Part shown: positions 12,551 through 21,904 of the stretch, one piece after another
Layout of the letters: each line of letters begins with the position of its first letter
How positions within the stretch are numbered: the stretch's first letter is position 1
Source: Acanthosepion pharaonis
Taxonomy: Eukaryota > Mollusca > Cephalopoda > Sepiida > Sepiidae
Direction of reading: 5' to 3'
Assembly (NCBI GenBank): GCA_903632075.3
Contig: CAHIKZ030001779.1
Location: 1,450,001 to 1,514,000 of the forward strand
DNA: 64,000 nt
Notes under the pieces: model-generated
Database searches by the model: none
Told to the model about the DNA's origin: nothing
The model's input: the letters and a program-made list of their open reading frames with translations, nothing else
Position numbers and translations under genes: made by a program

Positions 12551-12552
12551 AG
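12514..12552 (-). ncRNA. Hammerhead ribozyme motif in PLE pLTR
   Basis: On the minus strand I read CTGATGA (12549-12543), then T and a GGCC/GGCC stem II with an ATTTT loop, then GAAAC, a two-base loop TA, and GTC followed by GAAGG. This is the conserved hammerhead core CUGANGA..GAAA with a minimal stem III (AC pairing GU) and predicted cleavage after GTC (12519). Stem I pairing is weak in this monomer. Minimal hammerheads in PLE pLTRs are established; they are thought to act as dimers. Activity of this copy is an inference. Confidence 0.75.
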
Positions 12553-13057
12553 AAGAAATACTTTTGCTTGCTGGTAGCAGTGAACTACAGAAATGAATGT
12601 CTTGATGGAGAAAATGAACTTTTGTCTGTAGTTTTCATTTGTTTTTTCTTTTCTTTTTTTTTATCTTTTTAACATGAATCGTTTAACATTCCTTGTGTTG
12701 GTCAAACAGCCTCTTTTAAGTTGTTATTTGAGATAAGAGCTGGATGGATCCATGCTGCTCTGAATTCCCCTGGTCAGTTTGACAGTTTTATTGGTTCATA
12801 GAGTGGGGATGTGTCTCTGTAAATGTGTGTGTGTGTGTGTTATTTGGTTCTTCGGGCGTGAGTGTGTATGATAAGTGTAAATGTGTACATTGCTGTTGGG
12901 GTGTGTTATCATTTGGCTCATTCGGGAGTGAGTGAGTATGATGTGTGCAAGTGTGTATGTTTGTGTGGGTGTGTGTATAAGTGTGAGGCCTCAACACCTC
13001 CGTAAGCATGTCTGTCTTGTGTGGGTGAGAAATGTGGGTAGGTTTTGATTTGTAGGG

Positions 13058-14020
13058 TTATATATTAATACTATCTATATTGTTAAATTTATGGTTTAGC
13101 CCGGTTGGATAGTGTGTTTTTAAATGTTGTATCCACTTATTTTCATGGAACTCTAAAATCTTTCTAATATTATCTGCTCTGAACTTTTCTATTCTCTTAG
13201 TTATAGTGAATTTGGCATAGGTTTTGAAATCATATTTTTCTAGGCAGAAATGTTGTTCTACAGGTAATAATTTTTCATGAGGATTTGACTTAATTCGATT
13301 GACATAATTATTAATTCTGTAGTGAAAGGGCCATTCAGATTTTCCTACATATTGTTTCTGGCATAGTGTGAATTCTAGGAGGTAAATTATGATATGACTT
13401 CTACAGTTAGAATCATGGTAGATTTTGAAAGTAGATTTAGAGTCTGAGCTAGTGAATAAATTTGTGTGTTTAATATGGTTACAGCATAAACTTCTTTTGT
13501 TGTTACATGGTTGGGAAAACACTGTTGTTTTTGTTGTTAGTTTATTACAGATTACCTTGTCCCCTGAAATGTGGTTACTACCTATGATTTCTTTTAGGTT
13601 CTTAGGTCTATGATATGCTAAAAGGCCAGGTTCCTTAAACAATTTTTTTAGGTCTGGTTTGAGATGTAGTATTTCCCAGTAACTTTTGATTATTTGGGAT
13701 ATTGGAGGCAGAGTGGGGTTGAAAGTGGTTACTAGAGGAATGCGGCTAGATTTATTTTTCATCTTGTACATTAGGGTGTCTTCTCTAACTGTGGAAATTG
13801 CTTTATTTATTTGTTCCCTGATTAGGTGTTGTTTATAGCCACATGTTGTGAATTGATGCTCCAGATTTTCAATGCGTTTATTTAATTTTTCATTGTTGGA
13901 ACATATCCTTCTGAGTCTAAGTGCTTGTGAATAGGGAAGGTTTTCTTTGAGGTGTTTAGGGTGGGAAGACTTAAAGTGTAGATAGTTGTGGGTGTCGGTG
14001 ATTTTAGTGTGTAGTGTCAT
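13058..14020 (-). CDS. PLE RT thumb plus GIY-YIG endonuclease, open segment
   Basis: This 320-codon uninterrupted frame is the C-terminal part of the PLE polyprotein. Residues ~1-100 are a basic, coiled-coil-like thumb/connector (NNEKLNKRIENLEHQ). Residues ~105-170 hold conserved linker blocks (PTLPPISQIIKSYWEIL, GLLAYHRPKNLKEII). A Cys/His group follows (PCNNKRSLCCNHI), then the GIY-YIG core near residues 215-250 (IIYLLEFTLCQKQYVGKS, then HYRINNYVN). The first Tyr/YLL and the YVG segment correspond to the GIY and YIG halves, and the Arg after HY fits the catalytic Arg position. A tail follows with EKYDFK and NKWIQHLKTHYP. In PLEs this nuclease nicks target DNA for primed reverse transcription. 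The internal Met start is a frameshift artefact, because the natural protein continues from the RT upstream. Confidence 0.85.
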   Translation of the reverse strand: MTLHTKITDTHNYLHFKSSHPKHLKENLPYSQALRLRRICSNNEKLNKRIENLEHQFTTCGYKQHLIREQINKAISTVREDTLMYKMKNKSSRIPLVTTFNPTLPPISQIIKSYWEILHLKPDLKKLFKEPGLLAYHRPKNLKEIIGSNHISGDKVICNKLTTKTTVFSQPCNNKRSLCCNHIKHTNLFTSSDSKSTFKIYHDSNCRSHIIIYLLEFTLCQKQYVGKSEWPFHYRINNYVNRIKSNPHEKLLPVEQHFCLEKYDFKTYAKFTITKRIEKFRADNIRKILEFHENKWIQHLKTHYPTGLNHKFNNIDSINI

Positions 14021-14036
14021 TTGTAGTTTCCTGTTT

Positions 14037-14369
14037 TCATCTATGTAAATGCGGGCATCTAAAAAATGTTACTGATGTTGTGGATTTTTCATAGTCAAAC
14101 TTAATTGCGTTGTTAACTGTGTTTAGGGTCATAAGGAATTGGGTAAGTTTGTCATCACTACCCGTGTATACAAAGAATATATCATCAATATATCTTGCAT
14201 AGAATACGCAGTCGCTACCAATGAGGGGATAGATATGGGTCTCCTCAAATTTTCCCATGAATATTGTAGCATATGATGGAGTTGCAACGGTGCCCATGGC
14301 ACAACCTCTTATTTGAAGGTAGTGTGCTCCCTTGAAGTTGAAAGTATTCAATGTAAGGACATGCTCCAT
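14037..14369 (-). CDS. PLE reverse transcriptase, palm with intact YIDD
   Basis: This frame carries the central RT blocks in order: the primer-grip-like QIRGCAMGTVATPSYATIF and then the active site YARYIDDIFFVYTG near 14165-14205. Both Asp residues of YIDD are present. The frame breaks after FFRCPHLHR by a shift, and homology continues in the next segment at 14020. Product and role (RNA-templated DNA synthesis) follow from the PLE family. Confidence 0.85.
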   Translation of the reverse strand: MEHVLTLNTFNFKGAHYLQIRGCAMGTVATPSYATIFMGKFEETHIYPLIGSDCVFYARYIDDIFFVYTGSDDKLTQFLMTLNTVNNAIKFDYEKSTTSVTFFRCPHLHR

Positions 14370-14374
14370 GAGTT

Positions 14375-14779
14375 TTATGATAACTTCTGTGGTGGTGGTG
14401 GGGGGTCTTGTTTTCTTCTTTTATTAAGTGCTTCCTGAAGGGCGATTAGCCCTTCGATGTGTTTAATGTTTGAATAGAGTGACATTACATCCATAGTCAC
14501 TAGAATAGCATTCTCTGGAACTGTTTGTATGTGATTAATTTTGTTTAGTAGATCTGTTATGTCTCTGATGTAGGATTTTACTTCCTTAGCTAGGGGTTGT
14601 ATGTAATGGTCTACGTATTTGGAAATTTTTGTTGTGTGGCTGTTGAATGATGAAATGACCGGCCTTCCTGGGTTGTTGCTTTTGTGTATTTTAGGAAGGA
14701 GATAGAAACAAGCAGGTGTAATGTTTGTGGGTGTAAGTGTTGTGCATGTTTCCTTGTCGATTAGATTGTTGTGAAGCAT
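14375..14779 (-). CDS. PLE reverse transcriptase, fingers and first catalytic Asp
   Basis: The frame shows CFYLLPKIHKSNNPGRPVIS, which is the diagnostic PLE block, then KYVDHYIQPLAKEVKSYIRD, and ILVTMDVMSLYSNIKHIEG with the first catalytic Asp in DVMSLYSNI. It ends in a Pro run (QDPPPPPQK) produced by a GGTGG-rich slippage site at 14388-14406, which is a likely frameshift point relative to the YIDD frame. Confidence 0.85.
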   Translation of the reverse strand: MLHNNLIDKETCTTLTPTNITPACFYLLPKIHKSNNPGRPVISSFNSHTTKISKYVDHYIQPLAKEVKSYIRDITDLLNKINHIQTVPENAILVTMDVMSLYSNIKHIEGLIALQEALNKRRKQDPPPPPQKLS

Positions 14780-14792
14780 TATGTTTAGTGAG

Positions 14793-15206
14793 CTAGTTAA
14801 TTTCTTTTTGATATTCGGGGAGGGGATCTGTAGGTAAGCTTTTATAGGTTTCTTTGTCGGCTAGCTGTTTGTTGGCCTCTTTAATGTATTCTTCGATTCC
14901 CCAGATCACCGTGGCACCCCCTTTGTCAGCCTGTGTTATGATTAGGTCATCTCTATGTGTCAGCATGTCGAGGGCTATACGTTCCCCTTCAGTAATATTG
15001 TCATGTGGCAGCTTACGTGCTATTGTTTTCTTTATGTCATTTGCTACGGCTATTTCAAATGTCTGTATAGTAATGTCTGTGTTTTGTGGGGTGTAGGTAG
15101 TATCCTTCTCTTTTAATGTATCAAGTATGGAAGGTGTGTGATCATTGTCTCCGTAGTGGGCTTTTAACCGTATTCTTCTGAAGGAGGATTTCAGGTCCTT
15201 TGCCAA
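14793..15206 (-). CDS. PLE reverse transcriptase, N-terminal blocks
   Basis: The frame contains DLKSSFRRIRLKAHYGD and the PLE-specific early RT block DLIITQADKGGATVIW, followed by EEYIKEANKQLADKETYKSL. It is fused by homology to the downstream RT segments but separated from them by a stop/frameshift near 14785. The region from 15207 to 15690 on the same strand is proline- and His-rich, low-complexity N-terminal sequence with several stops. Confidence 0.8.
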   Translation of the reverse strand: MAKDLKSSFRRIRLKAHYGDNDHTPSILDTLKEKDTTYTPQNTDITIQTFEIAVANDIKKTIARKLPHDNITEGERIALDMLTHRDDLIITQADKGGATVIWGIEEYIKEANKQLADKETYKSLPTDPLPEYQKEIN

Positions 15207-15689
15207 GGTGTCTTTATCAAACCTTGGGGGACTAGGGCAAAAGCTTAGTCCTTTATTTAATAACCTGAATGTGTTGAGTGAAAATTTATTGTTACTTAAA
15301 TTTATAACTCGCCCGTATGGGTCAAGTTTGAATTTGAAAGCATGGTGATTAAGGATGCTATACTCCCATCCAGGTGTCCTGGTTGGGGTAATTTTCCGTT
15401 TTTTGGAAGGTTGAGTGTGTTTGCTGTTGATTGTCTTCTAGGGGCTAGTCTGGGTGGTCTGGGATGTCTAATGGGGTTATGTGTTCTGTAGAAGGGCTTC
15501 TGTGTTTTGGTTTGTGTATGTTTGTACGGCACCCTAAGGATGTCCGCGTAAGTTAGTGGTTTGTTTTGTGTGTGTGTTTGTTTTGAGGTTCTAGCTATCG
15601 TTGATGGTGGTGGTGTCGTTATTGTTGGTTGTGGTGCTGGTGGTTGTCTTTATTTGGTCTGTTTTGTGGTTGCATTGGTTGTGTGGTGG

Positions 15690-16231
15690 TCAGTGTATTT
15701 GCGGTGTTTTGTTGTTTTCTTTTGGGGTATGGTGTTCACTTTTTTCTGAGTTTGGTATGATTTCTCTTTTGTTCTTCTGTCTGGAGTAAATATTCCATTT
15801 TAATTTTCTTTGTTTTTCAGTTTTTGTTTTTTGTAGTTCCCTCCCTGTTTGGTCTGTGTGAGCTTTTATGACATTCTTTATATTAGTATATTCCTCCGTG
15901 TCTGTTTGTTTCTCTAATTGCTCATCGAGCAGATTGATTTCCGCTGTTATTGCCATTATGCTTTCCTGGGAGAACTGTATGGTATCTTGCATGAGTTCCC
16001 TGGTGAAGTCTTCTAATTTATGGTACCATGATGCTAGAAACGCATCATTATGGTTACATATTGATTGGTCAGTACTAGTTGATCCTTCAGGCATATCCTA
16101 ATATATTCCTGGTGTGATTCATACCTGGCTAATTTGTTGGTTGCTCCATTCATAGCCAATAATTCGGTGTTTATTGGTTCTGTTGGTGTTATCTCCTCAG
16201 CTTTTGGTTCAGTCACGTGTCTAGTATTCAT
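15690..16231 (-). CDS. PLE N-terminal region, frameshifted
   Basis: Two overlapping frames (16231-16034 and 16094-15690) together give an N-terminal domain. It starts with MNTRHVTEPKAEEITP just inside the 5' pLTR, and continues in a helical, Glu/Gln/Lys-rich coiled-coil-like part (INLLDEQLEKQTDTEEYTNI). No catalytic motif is visible. In PLEs this region precedes the RT and its function is poorly defined. The first Met at 16231 is a plausible translation start because it lies just downstream of the pLTR. Confidence 0.65.
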
Positions 16232-16237
16232 GATTAT

Positions 16238-16376
16238 ATTTTGAAGAATAAAAAAATATTAAAAAATTAAAATCTTCAGACACACTGGGTTGTAGATTAA
16301 TATTCTTTTGTTATTATTATTATTATTATTTCATTTAGATTCCTCGACTAGTTTCGGCCAAAATGGCCATCATCAT
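16238..16376 (-). repeat. PLE pLTR, 5' copy
   Basis: Direct repeat of 12406-12550, with a shortened segment before the hammerhead-like part (the cttgaccttcg stretch is reduced). Confidence 0.8.
16341..16376 (-). ncRNA. Degenerate hammerhead motif in the 5' pLTR
   Basis: Same arrangement as at 12514-12552: GGCC/GGCC stem II, GAAAC, TA, GTC. The core reads ATGATGA instead of CTGATGA, so the conserved C is lost and the right-hand sequence diverges. It is probably inactive. Confidence 0.5.
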
Positions 16377-16600
16377 GAATAGAGCAACCAACAAATATAT
16401 ACTGGACACACCCATTGGTTTTGACATATGAGAATCAAGCAGCAAAGTTCTTAGAACCAACATCCAGACTACCAGACTACTCACACATATCATTTGATTA
16501 TAGCGGTGAAAGCTTGTGTAGAACCAAACACACTTTTTAGAAGAACTGAATGCAGAGAACTGGAGCACATTATACCACAAGGTCACCAAACAAACTTCCG

Positions 16601-16755
16601 CAGATTTTGAATTCAGAGTTGTTCTACTCCCTGACTGGTTGCCACCGAAGGCTATAGAGCAAAGTCTGTCCTGCTATTTACCTATAGCCAGGGGGGAGAA
16701 GGGTATTAGCACATAAGTAAATATAATGAATTCAACTGGAATTCAAACTTGGCTT
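16601..16755 (-). mobile_element. tRNA-derived SINE (family A), partial
   Basis: Related to 19697-20010 and 44430-44620 (shared words ctggttgcca, aaggctatag, tctgtcctgctatttac, gggtattagcac). The tRNA-like head lies on the right and is cut off by the inverted-repeat element starting at ~16755. Confidence 0.7.
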
Positions 16756-17311
16756 TTGTAAAGAATTAGCCATTCAAAGAATAAATCAATAAAGTTAATG
16801 TAGTTAATGCTGAAATCACTTTGCTAACAGATTAAATAAGGCATTAACTCACTGACCACTCGAATGATGCGATCCTTGCTTTTATTAATGATAAAATGGG
16901 TTAGATGTTCAGTTCATATTGCAAGTACTTTCAGTAAACATTTACCATCCCCAGGCATAGATGTTATTTTTTCAATTTCAGGTAATTTTGGGTAAAATTC
17001 CAAGACAAAAATGAATGTGATACTTGTCAAAAGATGTTTTTTTAAAAATGTGTATTATTATCAACAGTTAAGAATTTTTTGAGTGTGCAGTAATGCGACT
17101 CTAGATTTTTTGAATATTGTAAGTGAGAATACTTTTGAAAATAGTAATGTAGTAATTCACAAATTCTATTATTATAATTAATAAAACAAGGTTCACATCA
17201 TTCAATGCGTGGTCAGTGAGTTAATACCTTAATTAATCTGTTAGCGAAGTGATTTCGCCATTAATTACATTAACTTTATTGATTTATTCTTTGAATGACT
17301 AATTCATTACA

Positions 17312-17314
<3 letters not shown>
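16755..17314. mobile_element. Non-autonomous element with ~140-bp terminal inverted repeats
   Basis: The left arm (16755-16893) is the reverse complement of the right arm (17170-17314). Both contain ttcaaagaataaatcaataa and the words ctgaccac and attaactcactgacc, with few mismatches. The centre (16894-17169) has no coding sequence. Long TIRs around a non-coding core fit a MITE or foldback DNA transposon. The left end interrupts a SINE and the right end meets an AT/GT microsatellite, so no target duplication can be read. Confidence 0.75.

Positions 17315-17362
<48 letters not shown>
17311..17362. repeat. (AT)n(GT)n microsatellite
   Basis: Pure AT then GT units directly after the inverted-repeat element. 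Confidence 0.95.
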
Positions 17363-17363
<1 letters not shown>

Positions 17364-17499
17364 ATTATCGGCAAATAGTTTAGGACTATCCTGCATTTCT
17401 TAAAAAACTCAAAATAAGATATTTCTGTATTTTTTAAAGTAAAAGATAAAAATTCGATAATTACATTGTATTTACTTTTATTTTTCATTTTTTTCTCTG

Positions 17500-17565
17500 G
17501 TTTCCTTTGACTACCAAAAAGTTCAAATTTGAATTCATCTGTCCACAATACATTTTGTTAAATTA
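17500..17565 (-). pseudogene. Tc1-type transposase fragment
   Basis: The minus strand reads MWTDEFKFELFGSQRK, the block around the first catalytic Asp of Tc1 transposases. It matches the + strand copy at ~18250-18290 in inverted orientation. Homology is lost on both sides, so this is only a short scar. Confidence 0.65.
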
Positions 17566-17804
17566 TGAATATTTTATATGAGAAACATTATATTTTGTTT
17601 TTCATCATTAATCTCTCAGTAGACTTTTCAACTAAGTTAAATGTGAATACAGGTTCTAAATGTTACCTCAACACTGACTAATATTGTGAACAAAATATAT
17701 GTAGTTGTCTCTGTTTGAAGAGAAAAAAGAGTGTTCCATTACGAAAATATTTTCATAGTTTTTTTTTTTAATTTATTTTTTAATTTTGAAGTAATTTGTA
17801 CAAA

Positions 17805-18362
17805 ATGGTAATAAAGAAGCTAAGTATTGAGGTGATGGAACAAATGGAAATTTTATTAAAAAAGGTTTCTCTCAAAGACAAATTGGCAAGAACTTGAAGG
17901 TTTGTAGACATGGAGTATAATATTTGTTACAAAGGCAGTTAGAAACAGATGCAAATGTTAACAGAAAAAGATCTGGATCCTCAAAAGTGAAAACTGGTGC
18001 TGAAGAGAAACACTTGACTATTGAGAACAAAAGAAATTGAAGGAAAACTGCTCCAGAGTTGACAGCTGAATTTAATTTCTCTTGACAGCAACCAGTGTCA
18101 ATCTTGACTGTTAAAAATAAACTTACATCAATGGGGCTGAGGGTATGCATAGCCATCAAGAAACCCCTGTTATGTAAGATGAATAAGAAAAAAAGACTGT
18201 TGTGAGCAAAAAAGCTTAAGAACTGAACATTGAAAAAATGGTAAAATGTATTGTGGACAAATGAGTTCAAATTTGAACTTTTTGATTGTAAGAGAAGAGG
18301 TTATGTGAGAAGAAAGCCAGGAGAAAGATTGAATGATGAATGTGTGGTTTCAACCATTAAGC
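17805..18362 (+). pseudogene. Tc1-type transposase, N-terminal half, decayed
   Basis: Homology starts at an ATG (17805) and continues through an HTH-type DNA-binding region (KGFSQRQIGKNLKV across frames) and a linker block (RRKTAPELTAEFN). It reaches the first catalytic block LWTNEFKFELF near 18260, then YVRRKPGERLNDECVVSTIKH. Homology stops at ~18362, where an unrelated repeat begins. A possible relic of the second block (QDNNP) is visible near 18690, so the element may have been split by an insertion. Stops and frameshifts make it inactive. Confidence 0.75.
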
Positions 18363-18371
18363 ACATATATA

Positions 18372-18495
18372 TATTCAGTTAAAAGTAAAAATAAAATCTT
18401 CCTTGATAATGGGTAAAAGTATAGCTGAAAGTGCTTGGACATACAGAATGTTTTGACAGTTTCTGCATAATTTATGCCTAGAAAAGAAAAAAATT
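18372..18495 (+). repeat. Repeat related (inverted) to 29587-29710
   Basis: This block shares with the reverse complement of 29590-29710 the ordered words tccttgataatg, taaaggtata-like, tgaaag, ttggacagtt-like and agaaaagaaa. On the minus strands, corresponding peptides also align (NCQNILYV versus NCPNVLYF). It interrupts the Tc1 remnant. The family is not identified. Confidence 0.5.
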
Positions 18496-19690
18496 ACAAA
18501 AAAAAAAAATGCTAATATTAAGAAGTGTACCTGTTCTTCCATGATGTTGCTAAGTGACAAAGTACATTCTACATGAATGACTCACTGTTTCCCCAGTAGA
18601 AATTTGCTCAAACATTTACACTGTTTCTAAAATTTTGTTGCTCTTGCTTATCCACGATTTATTCTGATACCACTGCTTCCCCAGGATAACAACCCATGCA
18701 TGCCTTGGTGTCTACCCAAGAGAAAGTGAGACTCAGCAGCATTCTTCCATTGATACAATGTCTACTTCTTGCTACAGTGTTACCATTAAAGATAATTTTG
18801 GCAATGAGTATTGGTTAACTTACACTGTGTCAGATTTTATTATGCAACTCCATGTTTTCACATTAAAATTGACATTAATCAATATATAACCAGATCTCTT
18901 TCTAATTTACACAACATGTTAACTGGAGGTGAGCATTAAGAAAGCAAAACACAATAAAAATTCTTCTTCCATGCAGGGACTCTGAGCATTATGTCCAGTC
19001 CACAAAACAAATACTCACAATAAAATACAATAGCCAATAATAAACATTCCTGTTGAAAAAAAGATGAGCCTGGTGGCCACCAGATTAGCTTAAAAGAAAG
19101 CCCCTCATAAACAAGCAAAACAGTAGTAGGCTAAAAGCCCATCTGTCAATGCAGGCACTGTTACCATTATCAAGTAGTAGGCTGCAGGCCTACCTGTCAA
19201 CACACAGGTGCACTGTCACTATCACCACTATGATTACCTTTGTTGTCACCATGCTTCACCAATCTCACCCAACTTGTCACATACAGAATGCAGCCAAGAA
19301 GCCAGTTTTGACACTGCCAGGCTGATGATGTCACCATCATGATTTCTAACACCTGCATGTTTTCACTATCCACTTGCAGCCATTACTGTATCCTCAGCAA
19401 CAAACTCATCAGTGCATTTTACATTCTTCACACTGGCATCCTCTGTATCAACAAATTCAGATTTGTGGCTTCACCCAACTCTTCATACTCACACTCCTTG
19501 TATCATCTGGAGAGCACTTATTTTTCTTTAATAAGATTTCTTGAATATTCAGGCCGGTAGACACAAAAATAAATAAATATACTGTTTAATAAATAAATGG
19601 AGAGTTTACTCAACTATGAGTATCCACTAAAAATAACGTTTAAAGTGATAAAAATCCGTCAGATTGATAAATAAAAATGTGTGTGTGACT
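18496..19690. other. AT-rich sequence, possible Tc1 continuation
   Basis: Apart from the possible Tc1 relic near 18690, I see only an imperfect internal repetition near 19125-19210 (gtagtaggct..gccatctgtcaa type words, two copies). No gene is recognised. Confidence 0.4.
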
Positions 19691-19696
19691 AATGCA

Positions 19697-20010
19697 ATAT
19701 CATATATCAGTCAGTTATGTGCCATGCATGATTCATGCTTAGGCGATCATGTATCTTTTGATACATGACTGATGAGGCAGATTTTTTCCCACAGTAGGTT
19801 GCCATTTCTTTCTGCGGTAGACCACTTGCCATCCAAGGCTATAGATCTCGGTCTGTCCTGCTATTTACCCATAGCTGGAGGGAGAAGAAGATTCATACCC
19901 TTCCTAAGGGTATTAGCACGTAAGCGAGTGTAATGGATTTGACTGGTTTTCAAACTCGATTCTCCGATTTCTCAATCCAAGCCACTATCCATTACTCCAC
20001 CGTACATGAA
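19697..20010 (-). mobile_element. tRNA-derived SINE (family A), near complete
   Basis: Read on the minus strand, the tRNA-like head is at 20010-19930 (box B-like gagtttgaaaacc near 19955). It is followed by the body (agcaggacagaccgagatct) and a tail ending taactgactgat at 19697. Pieces of the same family occur at 1479-1575, 16601-16755, 43095-43165 and 44430-44620. Such tRNA-SINEs are transcribed by RNA polymerase III and mobilised by LINE enzymes. Confidence 0.75.
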
Positions 20011-20034
20011 TAAATTATTATAATTTTACGTATT

Positions 20035-20480
20035 TACTCTTGACATTCTGTAACGTTCATCAGTCTTTCAGTCACTGATTTTGTTACCTTTTCTAATTTA
20101 AAATTACTTGCAGCAGTTTTTGACACTTCCCAGAAATATTTTTTGGTTGAATATTGTTTTCCATTCTCATATATAACTTTGTTTTTATGATGGATCTGAA
20201 GCTTTCTATTAGATTAATGTCTTAGGAGGCAGCGACATATTTCATTAATATGATGTCTTTCAAGCCAATTTTACTAAAGTTGGCAATAGTCAACTTTGTA
20301 GAAGCATTGATTTTTGTGAATATACTCTTTAGCTTAAAGCTTGTTGGTTGTACCACTCAAAAATTGTCTTGTCCAAAAACTTCTATGCATTTATTTTTAT
20401 ATCATCACCAACTTTGAAGAGACCTATAATATTTCTGCTTATAATACTAGCATTGCACTTTTTACACACTTTTGTCTTCT
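20035..20480 (-). pseudogene. Tc1/mariner-like transposase C-terminal half
   Basis: Across two frames the minus strand shows KTIFEWYNQQAL, then ASKTLNLIESFRSIIKTKLY, which corresponds to the last catalytic block (usual form D.N.IE..W). It continues with YENGKQYSTKK and a tail. The catalytic Glu is visible in LIESF. The DNA-binding half is missing. It belongs to a different Tc1/mariner family from the copies at 17.8 and 26.2 kb. Confidence 0.65.
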
Positions 20481-20727
20481 GAATTGTGTTGGTTAAATAC
20501 TTCTATGAAGAACCCAATATAAGTAGCATACAGTGTTAATAAAACAGTGCTCTATATATAATAAGCTAAAATTTATACTACTAATAAATATACATTTTGT
20601 TTCTCACCAGTAACACAACCTTGAGTTACATGCAAAATGCAAATATCAAGTTTTCGATTCACACCTGATGATTGAATTGTGCATAAAATTCAGAATTGTG
20701 TTGTGGGGAACAAAATGTATGGTTATT

Positions 20728-20730
<3 letters not shown>

Positions 20731-20776
<46 letters not shown>

Positions 20777-20789
20777 TGAAACATGCTTC

Positions 20790-20852
<63 letters not shown>

Positions 20853-20863
20853 AAACATGCTTC

Positions 20864-20918
<55 letters not shown>
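20731..20918. repeat. Three (TA)n arrays separated by a repeated 19-bp linker
   Basis: TA tracts at 20731-20771, 20795-20850 and 20870-20918 are separated by two copies of tgaaacatgcttcattgaa. A related linker appears twice at 22318-22360 on the far side of the PLE, which suggests the PLE inserted into or next to this array. Confidence 0.9.
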
Positions 20919-20921
<3 letters not shown>

Positions 20922-21005
20922 TAAAAGATATTTTTGTAGGTACAAAATTTAATGATCGAAATAAAAGTATAAAACTTAATATTACGAGACATATTAAAAA
21001 CGGGC

Positions 21006-21040
21006 GAAACAACCGGTTTCGCTCCCGCTCTTCAGGCTTC
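21006..21040 (-). ncRNA. Hammerhead ribozyme motif (PLE 3' end)
   Basis: Minus strand: stem I strand GAAGC, core CTGAAGA, stem II GC-GGGA-GC, core GAAAC, loop CG, GTT, then stem I strand GTTTC. Stem I pairs over five bases (one G-U), stem II over two, stem III over two (AC with GU). The cleavage base is U instead of the usual C, which still fits the NUH rule. All core residues I can check are present, making this the best-formed hammerhead in the window. Confidence 0.8.
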
Positions 21041-21267
21041 AACGGGAGATTTAAAATTAACATAGAAAAATGTACAATAAAAGGAAGTTGTGAAAAAAGA
21101 GAAAAAAAAATAGCAAAAAGAACTAGAGACAAATGACAGCGAGTCCCAACAAACACTCACATTGTTTACACAAAGAAGGCTTACAGGACCCAATGTAACG
21201 TGCCTCCAGAACCTTTAGATGAAATAAGGAGTGAGACCGGGACAACACGGTGAACCAGTCAACACTA

Positions 21268-21510
21268 GTATTTAGTCACCCCCCCCGCCACGAGGGCATC
21301 ATGTGGCACAAGACTGGTTTAACCTGGGATCTCCAAGCCCGTGGGCTCGGCCAAAAATATGCCCTTTTGAACCGTATAAACGGGTTCAGGGTCGGTTTAC
21401 CTCCACGAAAGAGACTCCGCCCTTCAGCGGAGACTCCTTCGGGTTCCTCCCCGCCTGAAGGCAGAGAGTTTAACCGATCAGCTGGTCAGCCGGACGTCCG
21501 ACTTCAGACT
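21268..21510. mobile_element. GC-rich 243-bp insertion with 16-bp TSD, probable SINE
   Basis: The exact 16-mer gaaccagtcaacacta flanks the insert at 21252-21267 and 21511-21526. The related PLE at 50.2 kb has the uninterrupted sequence at the equivalent point (empty site), so this is a true insertion. The insert is far richer in G+C than anything else in the window and has several short hairpins (tccgc..gcgga). On the minus strand there is a weak tRNA-like stretch (tggccgagcccacgggcttg, then cccaggttaaacc), but it lies internally rather than at the end. I therefore cannot assign the SINE class. Confidence 0.7.
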
Positions 21511-21904
21511 GAACCAGTCAACACTAAATTTGGCTGCACAATCTCTGTTCTTTAATAGGTGCTTGCATATGGCAGAACTTTTGGTGTTCGGGACGAGTCC
21601 ATTCAAAGGCAAGGTGTGATTTCTAATTTTTGTAGGAACATGTTGTTTTATTCTCATGTCTAAGTGTTGAGTTGTTCTCCCTATGTAGTCGGCTTCGCAA
21701 CTACAAATGTATTTGTAAATAATTGAATTAATTTGATGGGGAGGGAGAACGTTTTTACACGCAGATCAAAACATAGGCCCAGTTTGAAAAATAATCCAAA
21801 CTTCAGCAGAGAAAAAACAATAACGAACATTGGATGAAATTTGTTTAGCTATTTTTTCACATTTGGTACCAATCCAGGGTAATCTGAGGTAAACTGGGCA
21901 TTTT

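Larger units (their letters stand above)
12406..16376 (-). mobile_element. Near-full-length Penelope-like element with direct pLTRs
   Basis: About 3.97 kb. The same ~140-bp sequence lies at both ends in direct orientation (12406-12550 and 16238-16376; shared words aatcttcagacacactggg and ggttgtagattaatattctt). These are the pLTRs typical of PLEs, and they diverge by a small indel near the 3' side. Between them the minus strand encodes an N-terminal region, a Penelope RT and a GIY-YIG endonuclease. A long GT-rich 3' untranslated segment (12550-13057) follows the stop. The coding region is broken by a handful of frameshifts, but long frames survive, so the copy is fairly young. Both pLTRs contain a hammerhead-like motif. 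One end touches a TA array. I see no clear target-site duplication. Confidence 0.9.

Noticed and set aside
14854..15096. 80-codon plus frame
   Set aside because: Antisense shadow of the PLE reverse transcriptase.
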